Shown one piece after another: positions 1 to 7,083 of a DNA stretch of 11,444 nucleotides. Under the pieces are notes generated by a model. That model searched no databases and was not told the DNA's origin. It saw only the letters and a list, made by a program, of their open reading frames with translations. The translations under genes and the position numbers were made by a program. Each line of letters opens with the position of its first letter. Within the stretch, counting starts at the first letter, position 1. The DNA lies in assembly GCA_031362265.1 (NCBI GenBank), contig JANLSE010000682.1, positions 1-11,444 on the forward strand, given 5' to 3'. Origin of the DNA: JANLSE01 sp031362265. GTDB taxonomy: Bacteria > Chloroflexota > Chloroflexia > Chloroflexales > Roseiflexaceae.

Positions 1-771
1 CGCATCAAACTGCTCACGATGAATGGCATGCCCTGCACCTGGAATGTTAATGACACTACTCGTTGGTGCAGCTCGGGTAAATGCTTTGGCGGTGGCTGAT
101 GTGACGATACCGCCTAACGCGGGGTCGCTAGTGATCAGCAACGATGGGCATTCAACCCTCGCCGCCATTGCCTTCCATGGGTGAGTCATCATTGGGATGA
201 AACCACTAAAGATCTGTGGTTGCACAAAGCGATCCGATTCAGCCCGCCGCGCACAATCTTCCGCATGCCAGGTTGGGTGTTCGGCCTGGCAGTGTGCAAC
301 ACGCCCAGCATGATCGAGTTGTTGCAATGCACTAATCCCAGCTTTCCAATTTTCCGCGTGGGCCGCATATTGCTCTGGGGTGGCAACTTGTGCTGGCCAT
401 GGTGGATCTTCAAGCACAATGCAGCGCAGGGCTTGCGAATTGAGTGAGGCAGCAGTTATGGTGGTAGCAGCGCCAAGCGAATGCCCTATGACTGCGGGCC
501 GATCCAGACGAAGAGTAGCAATCAATGCAAGCAAATCGCGAGCATAATCTTCCGGTCGATAGCCTATTTCTGGCGTTTCAGAAAGCCCATGGCCGCGCAT
601 GTCATAAAATACAAGATCGTATGTGTCCTCTAATGCGCGTACAACCCGCGACCAATATAGGCTATAGTCGGTCATTCCATGCACAAGCACAACCACTGGC
701 TTGTTCCCACCAGTTCGCTGATAGTGAAGCTGAATACCATTGACGGTTACATATTGAGATTGCCAGGACAT
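1..771 (-). CDS. alpha/beta-fold hydrolase (3' end beyond window)
   Basis: The reverse strand reads open from the ATG at 771 to the window edge (257 codons with no stop), so the gene is cut by the window, not broken. Everything typical of an alpha/beta hydrolase is present: an oxyanion-hole strand VVVLVHGM (about residues 26-33), the DMRGHGLS turn, the nucleophile elbow GHSLGA (Ser near residue 97), an LLITSDPALGG strand carrying the likely acid Asp, and GAGHAIHREQFD carrying the catalytic His. Only the last C-terminal residues are missing. A Shine-Dalgarno AAGGAG (complement of 778-783) lies 6 nt before the ATG, which fixes the start. The enzyme would be cytoplasmic; no signal peptide is seen. 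The substrate (ester, lactone, epoxide or haloalkane) cannot be read from the sequence. It is transcribed divergently from the MalT-like regulator at 1061, which may control it. Confidence 0.9.
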   Translation of the reverse strand, partial: MSWQSQYVTVNGIQLHYQRTGGNKPVVVLVHGMTDYSLYWSRVVRALEDTYDLVFYDMRGHGLSETPEIGYRPEDYARDLLALIATLRLDRPAVIGHSLGAATTITAASLNSQALRCIVLEDPPWPAQVATPEQYAAHAENWKAGISALQQLDHAGRVAHCQAEHPTWHAEDCARRAESDRFVQPQIFSGFIPMMTHPWKAMAARVECPSLLITSDPALGGIVTSATAKAFTRAAPTSSVINIPGAGHAIHREQFDA

Positions 772-917
772 TGTGTGCTCCTTACCTTATTAGTAGGCAT
801 GTATGGCGCTTGCGAACTGTAGCGGATGTTCTTACCCTAAGAGGGCTAGCATGCAAATATGGGATAATGGCATCCCACAGGAATGCGGTGCAATCTATTG
901 GGATTCATGCCCAGAAT

Positions 918-933
918 GTACAGTTCACTGTAC
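918..933. promoter_or_regulatory. perfect 16-bp dyad, candidate operator
   Basis: GTACAGTTCACTGTAC is a perfect inverted repeat with 7-bp arms around a 2-bp centre, in the middle of the intergenic region between the divergent hydrolase and regulator genes. The arm ACTGTA recurs in the same orientation at 816-821 and 981-986 (both ACTGTAGC). A further dyad, TGGGAT-6-ATCCCA, lies at 860-877, with another TGGGAT at 899-904. This suggests a bidirectional control region. Which protein binds is unknown. Confidence 0.45.
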
Positions 934-1048
934 CTTATACGAACTAAAGATGCAACTATATTGATACGCGATCTGGCAAAACTGTAGCAAGACCCTCCTT
1001 CATCATGCAAGATACCAATCCGTGTGACGGCGCTTCTGAAAGTCCAGT

Positions 1049-1054
1049 TATAAT
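1049..1054 (+). promoter_or_regulatory. -10 box of the LuxR/MalT gene, leaderless promoter
   Basis: A perfect TATAAT ends 6 nt before the ATG at 1061. Transcription would therefore start at or next to the A of the start codon. No Shine-Dalgarno is present between 1040 and 1060. A weak -35 match (GTGACG, 1024-1029) lies 19 nt upstream. The arrangement predicts a leaderless mRNA. Confidence 0.6.
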
Positions 1055-1060
1055 AGATCT

Positions 1061-3709
1061 ATGCCTACACCAATGTTAGTCACCAAACTATATGCGCCTC
1101 CGCCTCGGGCGAGTGTGGTTCTGCGCCCGCGCCTGATCGAGCAACTGAATGCGGGCTTGCAGCGCAAACTGACGCTTATCTCTGCTCCGGCTGGCTTTGG
1201 TAAAACGACGCTGGTGAGTGAATGGATGGCCAACCACAAACGACCAGTCGCCTGGCTGTCGCTCGATGAGAAGGATAGCGACCCTACTCGCTTTCTGGCG
1301 TATCTCGTGGCTGCCTTGCGGACGATAATGGCAGATCTTGGCGAAGGGATCGTTAGTGCGTTACAATCCCCACAGCCACCACCGCTTGAAGCGATTCTGA
1401 CCAGCCTACTCAATGAAATCACCGGCATCCCAGAGCAGTTTATTCTTGTTCTGGACGACTATCATGTTATTGATGCCGAGCCAGTTGACACTGCCCTCAC
1501 CTTTCTACTCAAGCATTTGCCAGCACAGATGCACTTGGTGATTGCGACTCGTGAGGATCCACAGCTCCCGTTGGCTCGCTTACGTGCGCAGGGTCAATTG
1601 ACTGAACTGCGCGTTGCGGATTTACGTTTTACCTCTTCCGAAGCGGCTGGATTTCTCAACCAGGTGATGGGCCTTGATCTCTCGGCTATAGATATTGCCG
1701 CACTGGAAACCCGCACCGAGGGCTGGATTGCTGGCCTGCAATTAGCCGCGATTTCAATGCAGGGTCACAAAGATGCTACCAGTTTTATCAGATCGTTTAC
1801 CGGCAGCCACCATTTCGTGATGGACTATTTGGTTGAGGAAGTGCTACAACAGCAGCCCGCAAGCGTCCAAACGTTTCTGCTGCACACAGCGATCCTTGAT
1901 CGTCTATGCGGGCCACTCTGTGATGCCGTTCTGCGTAACTTGGCTCCTTCCGGGGCGGAAACTCTGGCGTATCTTGAACACGCCAATATGTTTATTATTC
2001 CCCTTGATAATGAGCGGCATTGGTATCGTTATCATCATCTGTTTGCAGATCTATTGCGGCAGCGCTTACACCAGACTGTCGCTGCATCCAGCGCGGATGC
2101 AGGGAACAGCCTGGCTGAATATCACATCCGTGCCAGCATTTGGTATGAAGAGAATAACCTGAAGCTGGAAGCGTTTCAGCATGCTGCCGCTGCCAATGAT
2201 ATTGAGCGCGCCATACGCCTGATTGAAGAAAATGGTTTGCCGCTGACCTCACGTGTTGGGGTGATGCCGGTATTGAACTGGCTGGCGTCGCTACCCACAA
2301 CCGTATTAGATGCCAGGCCCGTCTTATGGGTCAGGTATGCCTCACTGGCGCTGGTTATCGGCCAAACGATCGGTGTCGAACAGCGATTACAAGCGGCGGA
2401 AACAGCCTTGCAAGGCGTTGAACTGGACGAAAAGACCCGCGATCTTATTGGGCAAATTGCCGCAGCACGAGCTACTCTGGCACTCAGTCAGTATCAAATA
2501 GAAACTATTATTGTTCAGGCACATCGTGCTCTCGAATATCTCCGCCCCGATAGCCTCGGCTCCCGTACCACTGCGATCTGGACGTTGGGGTATGCCCACC
2601 AGTTTCGGGGCGATCGTGTCGCGGCTAGCCGGGCCTATAGCGAAGCCATATCAATTAGCCAGACGTCGGGAAATATCTTCGTGCATTTATTGGCGACGAT
2701 TGGCCTAGGTAACATTCAGGAAGCTGATAACCAACTTGCTCTGGCAGCCCAGACCTACCAGCGTGTGCTTCGGTTATTTGGTGATCACCCGCAGTCGATC
2801 GCCTATGAAGCGTATATTGGTCTGGCGCGGATTTATTATGAATGGAACGACCTAGATGCTGCCTTGCAGCATGGGCAACGGAGCGTTCAATTAGCGCGGC
2901 AGTATGAACATGTTATTGATCGATTTATTATTTGTGAGCTATTTCTCGTTCGCCTGAAACTTACTCAGGGAGATCTGGCTAGCGCGGCCGTTCTGTTGGC
3001 GGAGGTCGCTCAGAGCGTGCGCCAGCATAACTTCGTGTATCGTATACCCGAGGTGGCTGCTGCACAAGTGCTTCTATTGCTTCAGCAAGGCGATCTGGCA
3101 TCAGCGGCTCAACTGGCCCAAATGCACGAAATCCCTATGAGCCAGACGCGGGTATACCTTGCACAAGGTAACGCTTCGGCAGCATTAACCCTACTAGAGC
3201 CATTACGAACTCAAACAGAGGAAAAGGGTTGGCAGGATGAACGACTCAAGGTAATGGTTCTCCAAGCAATTGCTCTCCATATCCAAGGTGAACAGAATCA
3301 GGCACTACAATTACTGGGCGACGCATTGTTTCTGGCAGAGTCAGCCGGGTTCATTCGTACGTTTGTTGACGAAGGGATCCCAATGAAGCGACTTTTGTCT
3401 GAAGCGGCTGAACGTGGGATGCTACCAGATTATATTGGCAGGTTGTTGGCTGCCTTTGAATCAGAACGGCAGAATAGTGCAAAGAATGTGTATCGGCCCA
3501 CTGAACGGACGCTGATCGAACCATTGAGCCAACGTGAACTGGAAGTCCTTCAACTGATTACGCAGGGGCTCTCGAATCAGGACATTAGCACGCGGCTATT
3601 CCTCGCCTTGAGTACAGTTAAAGGGCATAATCAAAGAATCTTTGCCAAACTGGACGTCCAAAGTCGCACCGAAGCGATTGCTCGCGCCCGCGAGTTGGGC
3701 TTGTTATAG
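1061..3709 (+). CDS. LuxR-family ATP-dependent (MalT-like, LAL-type) transcriptional regulator
   Basis: This 882-residue protein has the architecture of large ATP-binding LuxR (STAND-class, MalT-like) regulators. The N-terminal segment TKLYAPPPR..VVLRPRLIEQL is typical of the family. A Walker A motif APAGFGKTT lies at residues 42-50 and a Walker B strand FILVLDDYHVI at about 127-137. A long helical TPR-like region follows from about 370 to 800, probably the signal-sensing arm. A LuxR helix-turn-helix occupies residues 818-882 (PLSQRELEVLQLI, then the recognition helix STVKGHNQRIFAKLDVQ). By analogy with MalT, ligand and ATP would drive oligomerisation and transcription activation; the ligand is not predictable. 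The start is supported by the conserved N-terminus and by a TATAAT immediately upstream, with no ribosome binding site. The small gene and dehydrogenase downstream and the divergent hydrolase are its likely targets. Length and motifs are intact. Confidence 0.95.
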   Translation: MPTPMLVTKLYAPPPRASVVLRPRLIEQLNAGLQRKLTLISAPAGFGKTTLVSEWMANHKRPVAWLSLDEKDSDPTRFLAYLVAALRTIMADLGEGIVSALQSPQPPPLEAILTSLLNEITGIPEQFILVLDDYHVIDAEPVDTALTFLLKHLPAQMHLVIATREDPQLPLARLRAQGQLTELRVADLRFTSSEAAGFLNQVMGLDLSAIDIAALETRTEGWIAGLQLAAISMQGHKDATSFIRSFTGSHHFVMDYLVEEVLQQQPASVQTFLLHTAILDRLCGPLCDAVLRNLAPSGAETLAYLEHANMFIIPLDNERHWYRYHHLFADLLRQRLHQTVAASSADAGNSLAEYHIRASIWYEENNLKLEAFQHAAAANDIERAIRLIEENGLPLTSRVGVMPVLNWLASLPTTVLDARPVLWVRYASLALVIGQTIGVEQRLQAAETALQGVELDEKTRDLIGQIAAARATLALSQYQIETIIVQAHRALEYLRPDSLGSRTTAIWTLGYAHQFRGDRVAASRAYSEAISISQTSGNIFVHLLATIGLGNIQEADNQLALAAQTYQRVLRLFGDHPQSIAYEAYIGLARIYYEWNDLDAALQHGQRSVQLARQYEHVIDRFIICELFLVRLKLTQGDLASAAVLLAEVAQSVRQHNFVYRIPEVAAAQVLLLLQQGDLASAAQLAQMHEIPMSQTRVYLAQGNASAALTLLEPLRTQTEEKGWQDERLKVMVLQAIALHIQGEQNQALQLLGDALFLAESAGFIRTFVDEGIPMKRLLSEAAERGMLPDYIGRLLAAFESERQNSAKNVYRPTERTLIEPLSQRELEVLQLITQGLSNQDISTRLFLALSTVKGHNQRIFAKLDVQSRTEAIARARELGLL

Positions 3710-3846
3710 CCTCGGCAGGTATGATCCTCCCCAGAGATCCTACAACAATACCGCCAACCCTACTTTAGTAGCTATACGACCATACCGTACTGTCGCTATG
3801 CTGTGTAGGTGAAGCAAGTGGCACGGACGATAAGCGGTATAGAGCC

Positions 3847-4089
3847 ATGGTACATACATGTACTCCCACAATTGATTCAAATGAACCAATGATCTATCAG
3901 ATTATGGTCAAAGGCCAACTGAGGCAGCAGTGGGGAGATTGGTTTGGGGTAACCATCTCGCTGGTAGGCAATGATACGCTATTGACCTGTGTGGTGGTTG
4001 ATCAGGCCGCACTGTATGGATTGCTGAAAAAGGTGCGTAATGTAGGCCTGCCATTACTCTCAGTCAATCGTGATACCACGGGTGATTAG
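3847..4089 (+). CDS. small conserved hypothetical protein (80 aa)
   Basis: This gene encodes 80 residues with a recognisable small-protein pattern: Y.I.VKGQL...W..WF, then a beta-rich centre (TISLVGNDTLLTCVVVDQAAL) and the terminal YGLLKKVRNVGLPLLSVN. I recall this last stretch from small proteins found beside LuxR/MalT-type regulators and quinone-reductase-like dehydrogenases in Chloroflexota and Firmicutes; no function is known to me. There is no signal peptide and no membrane segment. The start is uncertain: ATG at 3847 has no good ribosome binding site, and the ATG at 3889 (MIYQIMVKG, 66 aa) matches where the conserved part begins. It sits 137 nt after the regulator and 78 nt before the dehydrogenase on the same strand, so it may belong to the regulator's output. 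It could be an antagonist or partner of one of its neighbours, but that is inference. Confidence 0.75.
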   Translation: MVHTCTPTIDSNEPMIYQIMVKGQLRQQWGDWFGVTISLVGNDTLLTCVVVDQAALYGLLKKVRNVGLPLLSVNRDTTGD

Positions 4090-4167
4090 CGCCGGTGGTG
4101 GGAACTGTTCATGAGAGTGTAGCTAATCGTTAAGGGATTCAGTTTCTATAAAGGAAGGGATAACACC

Positions 4168-5136
4168 ATGCAAGCGATTCTATTCACCAAATACGGGTCA
4201 CCGGATGTGCTTCAGCTCAAAGACATTGAAAAACCAATGCCTCTGGATCATCAGGTTCTGATAAAAATTCACGCGGCATCCGCAAATCCACTGGATTGGC
4301 ATACCATGCGGGGTGCGCCATTCATTGCCCGCTTAGCGTTTGGGCTGCTCAAACCGAAAAGATCCCTGCTTGGCGCTGATGTCGCCGGGCGTGTTGAGGC
4401 AGTTGGTAAGGATGTCACACAGTTTAAGGTAGGTGATGAGGTATTTGGAGCGATTGGTGCGGGCAGCTTTGCTGAGTATGCTTGTGCCAGCGAAGAGCTA
4501 TTGGCCCTGAAACCAGCCAATATGTCGTTTGAGGCAGCTGCTGCTGTCCCAGTAGCGGCCTTTACCGCGTTACAAGGGTTGCGCGATAAGGGCAAGATTC
4601 AGCCAGGCCAGAAGGTGCTGATTAATGGTGCATCTGGTGGTGTGGGTACCTTTGCGGTGCAGATCGCTAAATCCTTCGGGACTGAAGTGACTGGGGTATG
4701 TAGCACACGCAATCTGGACATGGTGCGCTCGATTGGCGCAGATCATGTGATTGATTATACAAAAGAAGACTTCACCCGTAATGGCCAGCACTATGATCTG
4801 ATTTTCGATGCTGTGGGAAATCGTTCGGTTGCGGATTACCAGCGTGCATTAACCCCTAATGGCATTTGCTCGGTTGCCGGGTTTACAAGCATGTTGCGCT
4901 TGTTCGAGGTTATTCTGTTGGGCGGATGGGTCTCAAGAGGCGGATCCATGAACATTGGCCTCATGGAAACGGCAAAAGCGAATCAGAAGGATTTGGTTAT
5001 AATCAAAGAGTTGCTTGAAGCTGGTAAGGTGACACCTGTGATCGATAGAACACACCCATTATGCCAAACTCCTGAAGCTATCCGCTATCTTGAAACAGGG
5101 CGCGCCCGCGGGAAAGTAATCATCACTATGGCGTAA
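4168..5136 (+). CDS. NAD(P)-dependent alcohol dehydrogenase / quinone oxidoreductase-like (MDR superfamily)
   Basis: This gene encodes 322 residues, the usual length for zinc-free medium-chain dehydrogenase/reductases of the quinone oxidoreductase type. The N-terminal GroES-like domain (1-~120) contains KYGSPDVLQLKDIEKP, HAASANPLDWHTMRG and GADVAGRVEAVG..V..FKVGDEVFG. The Rossmann domain has the nucleotide-binding loop GASGGVG at residues 154-160, followed by VCSTRN (about 177-182). Ser/Thr plus Arg after the second strand favours NADPH. GADHVIDYTKEDF and the C-terminal GKVIITM are also family marks. The cysteine ligands of zinc-dependent alcohol dehydrogenases are absent. The likely role is reduction of quinones, enones or related carbonyls in the cytoplasm. 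A purine-rich ribosome binding site (GAAGGGA, 4154-4160) lies 7 nt before the ATG, with TATAAA at 4147-4152 as a possible -10. A strong hairpin follows the stop. Confidence 0.93.
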   Translation: MQAILFTKYGSPDVLQLKDIEKPMPLDHQVLIKIHAASANPLDWHTMRGAPFIARLAFGLLKPKRSLLGADVAGRVEAVGKDVTQFKVGDEVFGAIGAGSFAEYACASEELLALKPANMSFEAAAAVPVAAFTALQGLRDKGKIQPGQKVLINGASGGVGTFAVQIAKSFGTEVTGVCSTRNLDMVRSIGADHVIDYTKEDFTRNGQHYDLIFDAVGNRSVADYQRALTPNGICSVAGFTSMLRLFEVILLGGWVSRGGSMNIGLMETAKANQKDLVIIKELLEAGKVTPVIDRTHPLCQTPEAIRYLETGRARGKVIITMA

Positions 5137-5170
5137 TAGCCGCACACAGTATGCCTCACCGCGCTCAATC

Positions 5171-5204
5171 CACACCATCGCAGTCGATCGGCTGCGATGG
5201 TGTG
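5171..5204 (+). terminator. long perfect hairpin after the dehydrogenase, possible terminator
   Basis: The arms CACACCATCGCAG (5171-5183) and CTGCGATGGTGTG (5192-5204) are perfectly complementary over 13 bp. The stem can extend by a G-T and a C-G pair, leaving a GATC loop. It begins 34 nt after the dehydrogenase stop. No T-run follows (AGTCAAACC), so it is not a classical intrinsic terminator. It may end transcription imperfectly or protect the 3' end of the mRNA. Being near-symmetrical, it could act on either strand. Confidence 0.5.
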
Positions 5205-5266
5205 AGTCAAACCGCATTGATTTCGTCTATACGTATGACATCAGATCATCAGAGTCAGGATATGTC

Positions 5267-6112
5267 ATGTTCCCACTACCGCAGGCCAGCACCGCCAATA
5301 TGCGCCTGGATGAAGTTCTGGCGCAACTCAGCCGACATCCGGCAGTTCATGGGCTTGTCACAGTTGGCTCCACGGCACGGGAAACACTGACAGCAGCGAG
5401 CGATTACGATCTGCTGATTATTCTTGCGGATCAGCAGATGCCATTCCAGGTTGGCGTTACCTCGATTGATCATCGCTTGACCGATCTGCTCTTCGCAAGT
5501 ACCTCCCAGGTCGAAGCAATCCTGAATGCCACGACGGACATTGATGGCAATCTCTGGGAAGGGCGTGTCGCACGCTGGCTCAATAGTGGCCAGATTGCCT
5601 ATGATCGGCGCGGGCGGCTTTATGCAGCGCAGCAGAAGGTGCAATCGCGCAACTGGATTCGCGAATTGGACGAGATAGACTGCTATGGAGCCTGGATCGG
5701 CATCAACTATAACCTGCTGCATACACAACGCCTGTTCCAATCGGAAGATCCAGTGTATCGTGCTGCGGGTGAGTTGCGTATCACACTTTATGGTATTCCG
5801 AGCGTCTTATACAGTTATTTCCAGGTTCGTAAGCTGTATTGGGAAGGTGATAAGGCAGCGATTCGCTACCTTCTGGCGAATGAACCAGCGTATGCCGATT
5901 TGCTTCAACAGGCGCTACGCGAGCCAAACCCAGAGCGTAAGCTTGCGCTGTATGAACAACTGGCAGTGCTGACACTCGCCCCGCTTGGCCCGCTCTGGGA
6001 TGGTGAGGCAACTGTGCTATGGAGCGATAGTAGCATGGCCACATGGGATTCAATTGATCAAGGGTTAGCATTCTGGGAAGCGCTCCTCACCAGCTCAGAT
6101 CAGAAAGCATGA
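5267..6112 (+). CDS. nucleotidyltransferase-domain protein (Pol-beta fold)
   Basis: This gene encodes 281 residues. The N-terminal part is a minimal nucleotidyltransferase: VTVGSTARET (Gly34-Ser35), then SDYDLLII (Asp46 and Asp48, the metal-binding DxD), then IDHRLTDLLF with Asp68 or Asp73 as the possible third carboxylate. From about residue 95 the protein is mostly helical, rich in Trp and Tyr, with no motif I can name, as in aminoglycoside/kanamycin-type nucleotidyltransferases with a helical substrate domain. The reaction would be transfer of a nucleoside monophosphate from an NTP to a small molecule, protein or RNA; the acceptor is unknown, and resistance function is not shown. An AGGA (5257-5260) 6 nt before the ATG supports the start; a second Met is residue 12. 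It ends 33 nt from the end of the convergent nucleotidyltransferase gene at 6146. Confidence 0.85.
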   Translation: MFPLPQASTANMRLDEVLAQLSRHPAVHGLVTVGSTARETLTAASDYDLLIILADQQMPFQVGVTSIDHRLTDLLFASTSQVEAILNATTDIDGNLWEGRVARWLNSGQIAYDRRGRLYAAQQKVQSRNWIRELDEIDCYGAWIGINYNLLHTQRLFQSEDPVYRAAGELRITLYGIPSVLYSYFQVRKLYWEGDKAAIRYLLANEPAYADLLQQALREPNPERKLALYEQLAVLTLAPLGPLWDGEATVLWSDSSMATWDSIDQGLAFWEALLTSSDQKA

Positions 6113-6145
6113 ATACTATTCTTGGTCTGCAATATGCCATACTCA

Positions 6146-6754
6146 TCAGGCTAATTGTGCAAGCCAGGGATGCCCTGCCGGATGTAAGAGGTGTAGTTGA
6201 TCGTGCAGCCACATCCGGGCTGTAGAATCGAGCAGTGGTAAACACGCCTGGAAATCGAGTTCATCTTTCGGGCGAATGTTGCGTGCCTTATAGAATAATT
6301 GAACCTCGATTCGAATGCAGGGGAAGCCATTGTAGTTCACGATCAGATCGGTACGTTCGCCGCCAATGCGTTGGTCGCGCCGACTGAACCAGTTAGCGCC
6401 CGCGGCTTCCAGGAGCATGATCTGTAGCTGCCATTCCTGCATCCCCTCGCGGTGGCCCCAGATGTCGTGAATGCCGAAACGCAATTCCTCGCCACTCACC
6501 CATGGCCGCAATGTACCTGGCGGATCGGCGGCAAACAAATGCCAATTCGTCAGCCAGCTCTGGAGCAGTAATTGCTCATCGCGAAACACAACCACATCAA
6601 TATCACCGTGTGCGCGGATTGATCGGCCCAGGAATTGTTCAACTGCGTATCCACCAGCCAAGCCCCAAGTAAAGGATGCATCAGCAAAAAGCGATTCCAC
6701 CTCGGCAACAGTGAGTGGCGCCCAGCGTTCATACGGGATTTCCGGTGAAGGCAT
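6146..6754 (-). CDS. nucleotidyltransferase, aminoglycoside adenylyltransferase-like family
   Basis: The chosen start at 6754 gives 202 residues and has a GGAG (complement of 6763-6766) 8 nt upstream. In-frame ATGs at 6829 and 6805 would add 25 or 17 residues but lack such a site. The pattern is W-GLAGGYAVEQFLG (residues 30-43), RAHGDIDVVVF with the metal-binding Asp51-x-Asp53, LRPWVSGEELRFGIHDIW, then EVQLFYKARNIRPKDELDF (150-168), a C-terminal LPLLDSTARMWL and HPWL. This matches the family often labelled 'aminoglycoside-2''-adenylyltransferase-like' and sometimes misnamed 'amino acid transporter'. It has no membrane segments, so a transporter label would be wrong. Members probably adenylylate small molecules; the true substrate is unknown and antibiotic resistance cannot be assumed. 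It is convergent with, and not obviously similar in sequence to, the nucleotidyltransferase at 5267. Confidence 0.85.
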   Translation of the reverse strand: MPSPEIPYERWAPLTVAEVESLFADASFTWGLAGGYAVEQFLGRSIRAHGDIDVVVFRDEQLLLQSWLTNWHLFAADPPGTLRPWVSGEELRFGIHDIWGHREGMQEWQLQIMLLEAAGANWFSRRDQRIGGERTDLIVNYNGFPCIRIEVQLFYKARNIRPKDELDFQACLPLLDSTARMWLHDQLHLLHPAGHPWLAQLA

Positions 6755-6870
6755 GCTGAATTCTCCAATAGCATCCCAAATTATCGAATCATTCTGTCTT
6801 GGCATGATTACACGACCCAAACAATACATAAAGGGTATAAAGTTGTATCCTGGCCGTCAATTCAGTGAAT

Positions 6871-6982
6871 AAGAGAACCAAGAACCAAGAATTGCCCAGA
6901 GGGCACCCAAACCAAGACCAAGAGGACAAGAGAACAAGAGAACAAAGAACAATCAAGCCCTTTGCGCCTTTGCGTCTTTGCG
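6871..6982. repeat. T-poor simple tract followed by TTTGCG tandem repeat
   Basis: From 6871 to 6958 the + strand carries only 3 T in 88 bases and is built from variations of AAGAACC / AAGAGAAC / ACCAAG. It is followed at 6959-6982 by three 8-bp units, CCTTTGCG, CCTTTGCG and TCTTTGCG. The complementary reading (AACGCAAAGACGCAAAGG) is a repeat type I recall as scattered between genes in many environmental bacteria, where it produces spurious 'NAKTQRRKG' peptides; that peptide appears here on the - strand. The tract fills most of the 329-bp gap between the nucleotidyltransferase and the deaminase. I see no gene in that gap. Confidence 0.7.
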
Positions 6983-7062
6983 TTGAAATAGCCTTCTCCC
7001 ATGTGTATTGTGGAAGAATGGCGAACGTTATGTGACATCCGTGCAATACATAGCGTGCGTGA

Positions 7063-7068
7063 TACAAT
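7063..7068 (+). promoter_or_regulatory. possible -10 box for the deaminase gene
   Basis: TACAAT lies 15 nt before the ATG at 7084, which would give a very short leader. No convincing -35 is seen at the right spacing, so this is a weak call. Confidence 0.3.
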
Positions 7069-7083
7069 CAGTTGAAGTAGTTT

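Noticed and set aside
5276..5740. 154-aa reverse-strand ORF
   Set aside because: It lies wholly antisense to the nucleotidyltransferase gene, which has clear motifs; no family pattern is seen in the reverse translation.
6146..6754. Amino acid transporter (a common database label for this family)
   Set aside because: No transmembrane segments; the DxD nucleotidyltransferase core is plain.
6871..6982. CRISPR array
   Set aside because: Units are 8 bp and directly adjacent, with no spacers and no cas genes.
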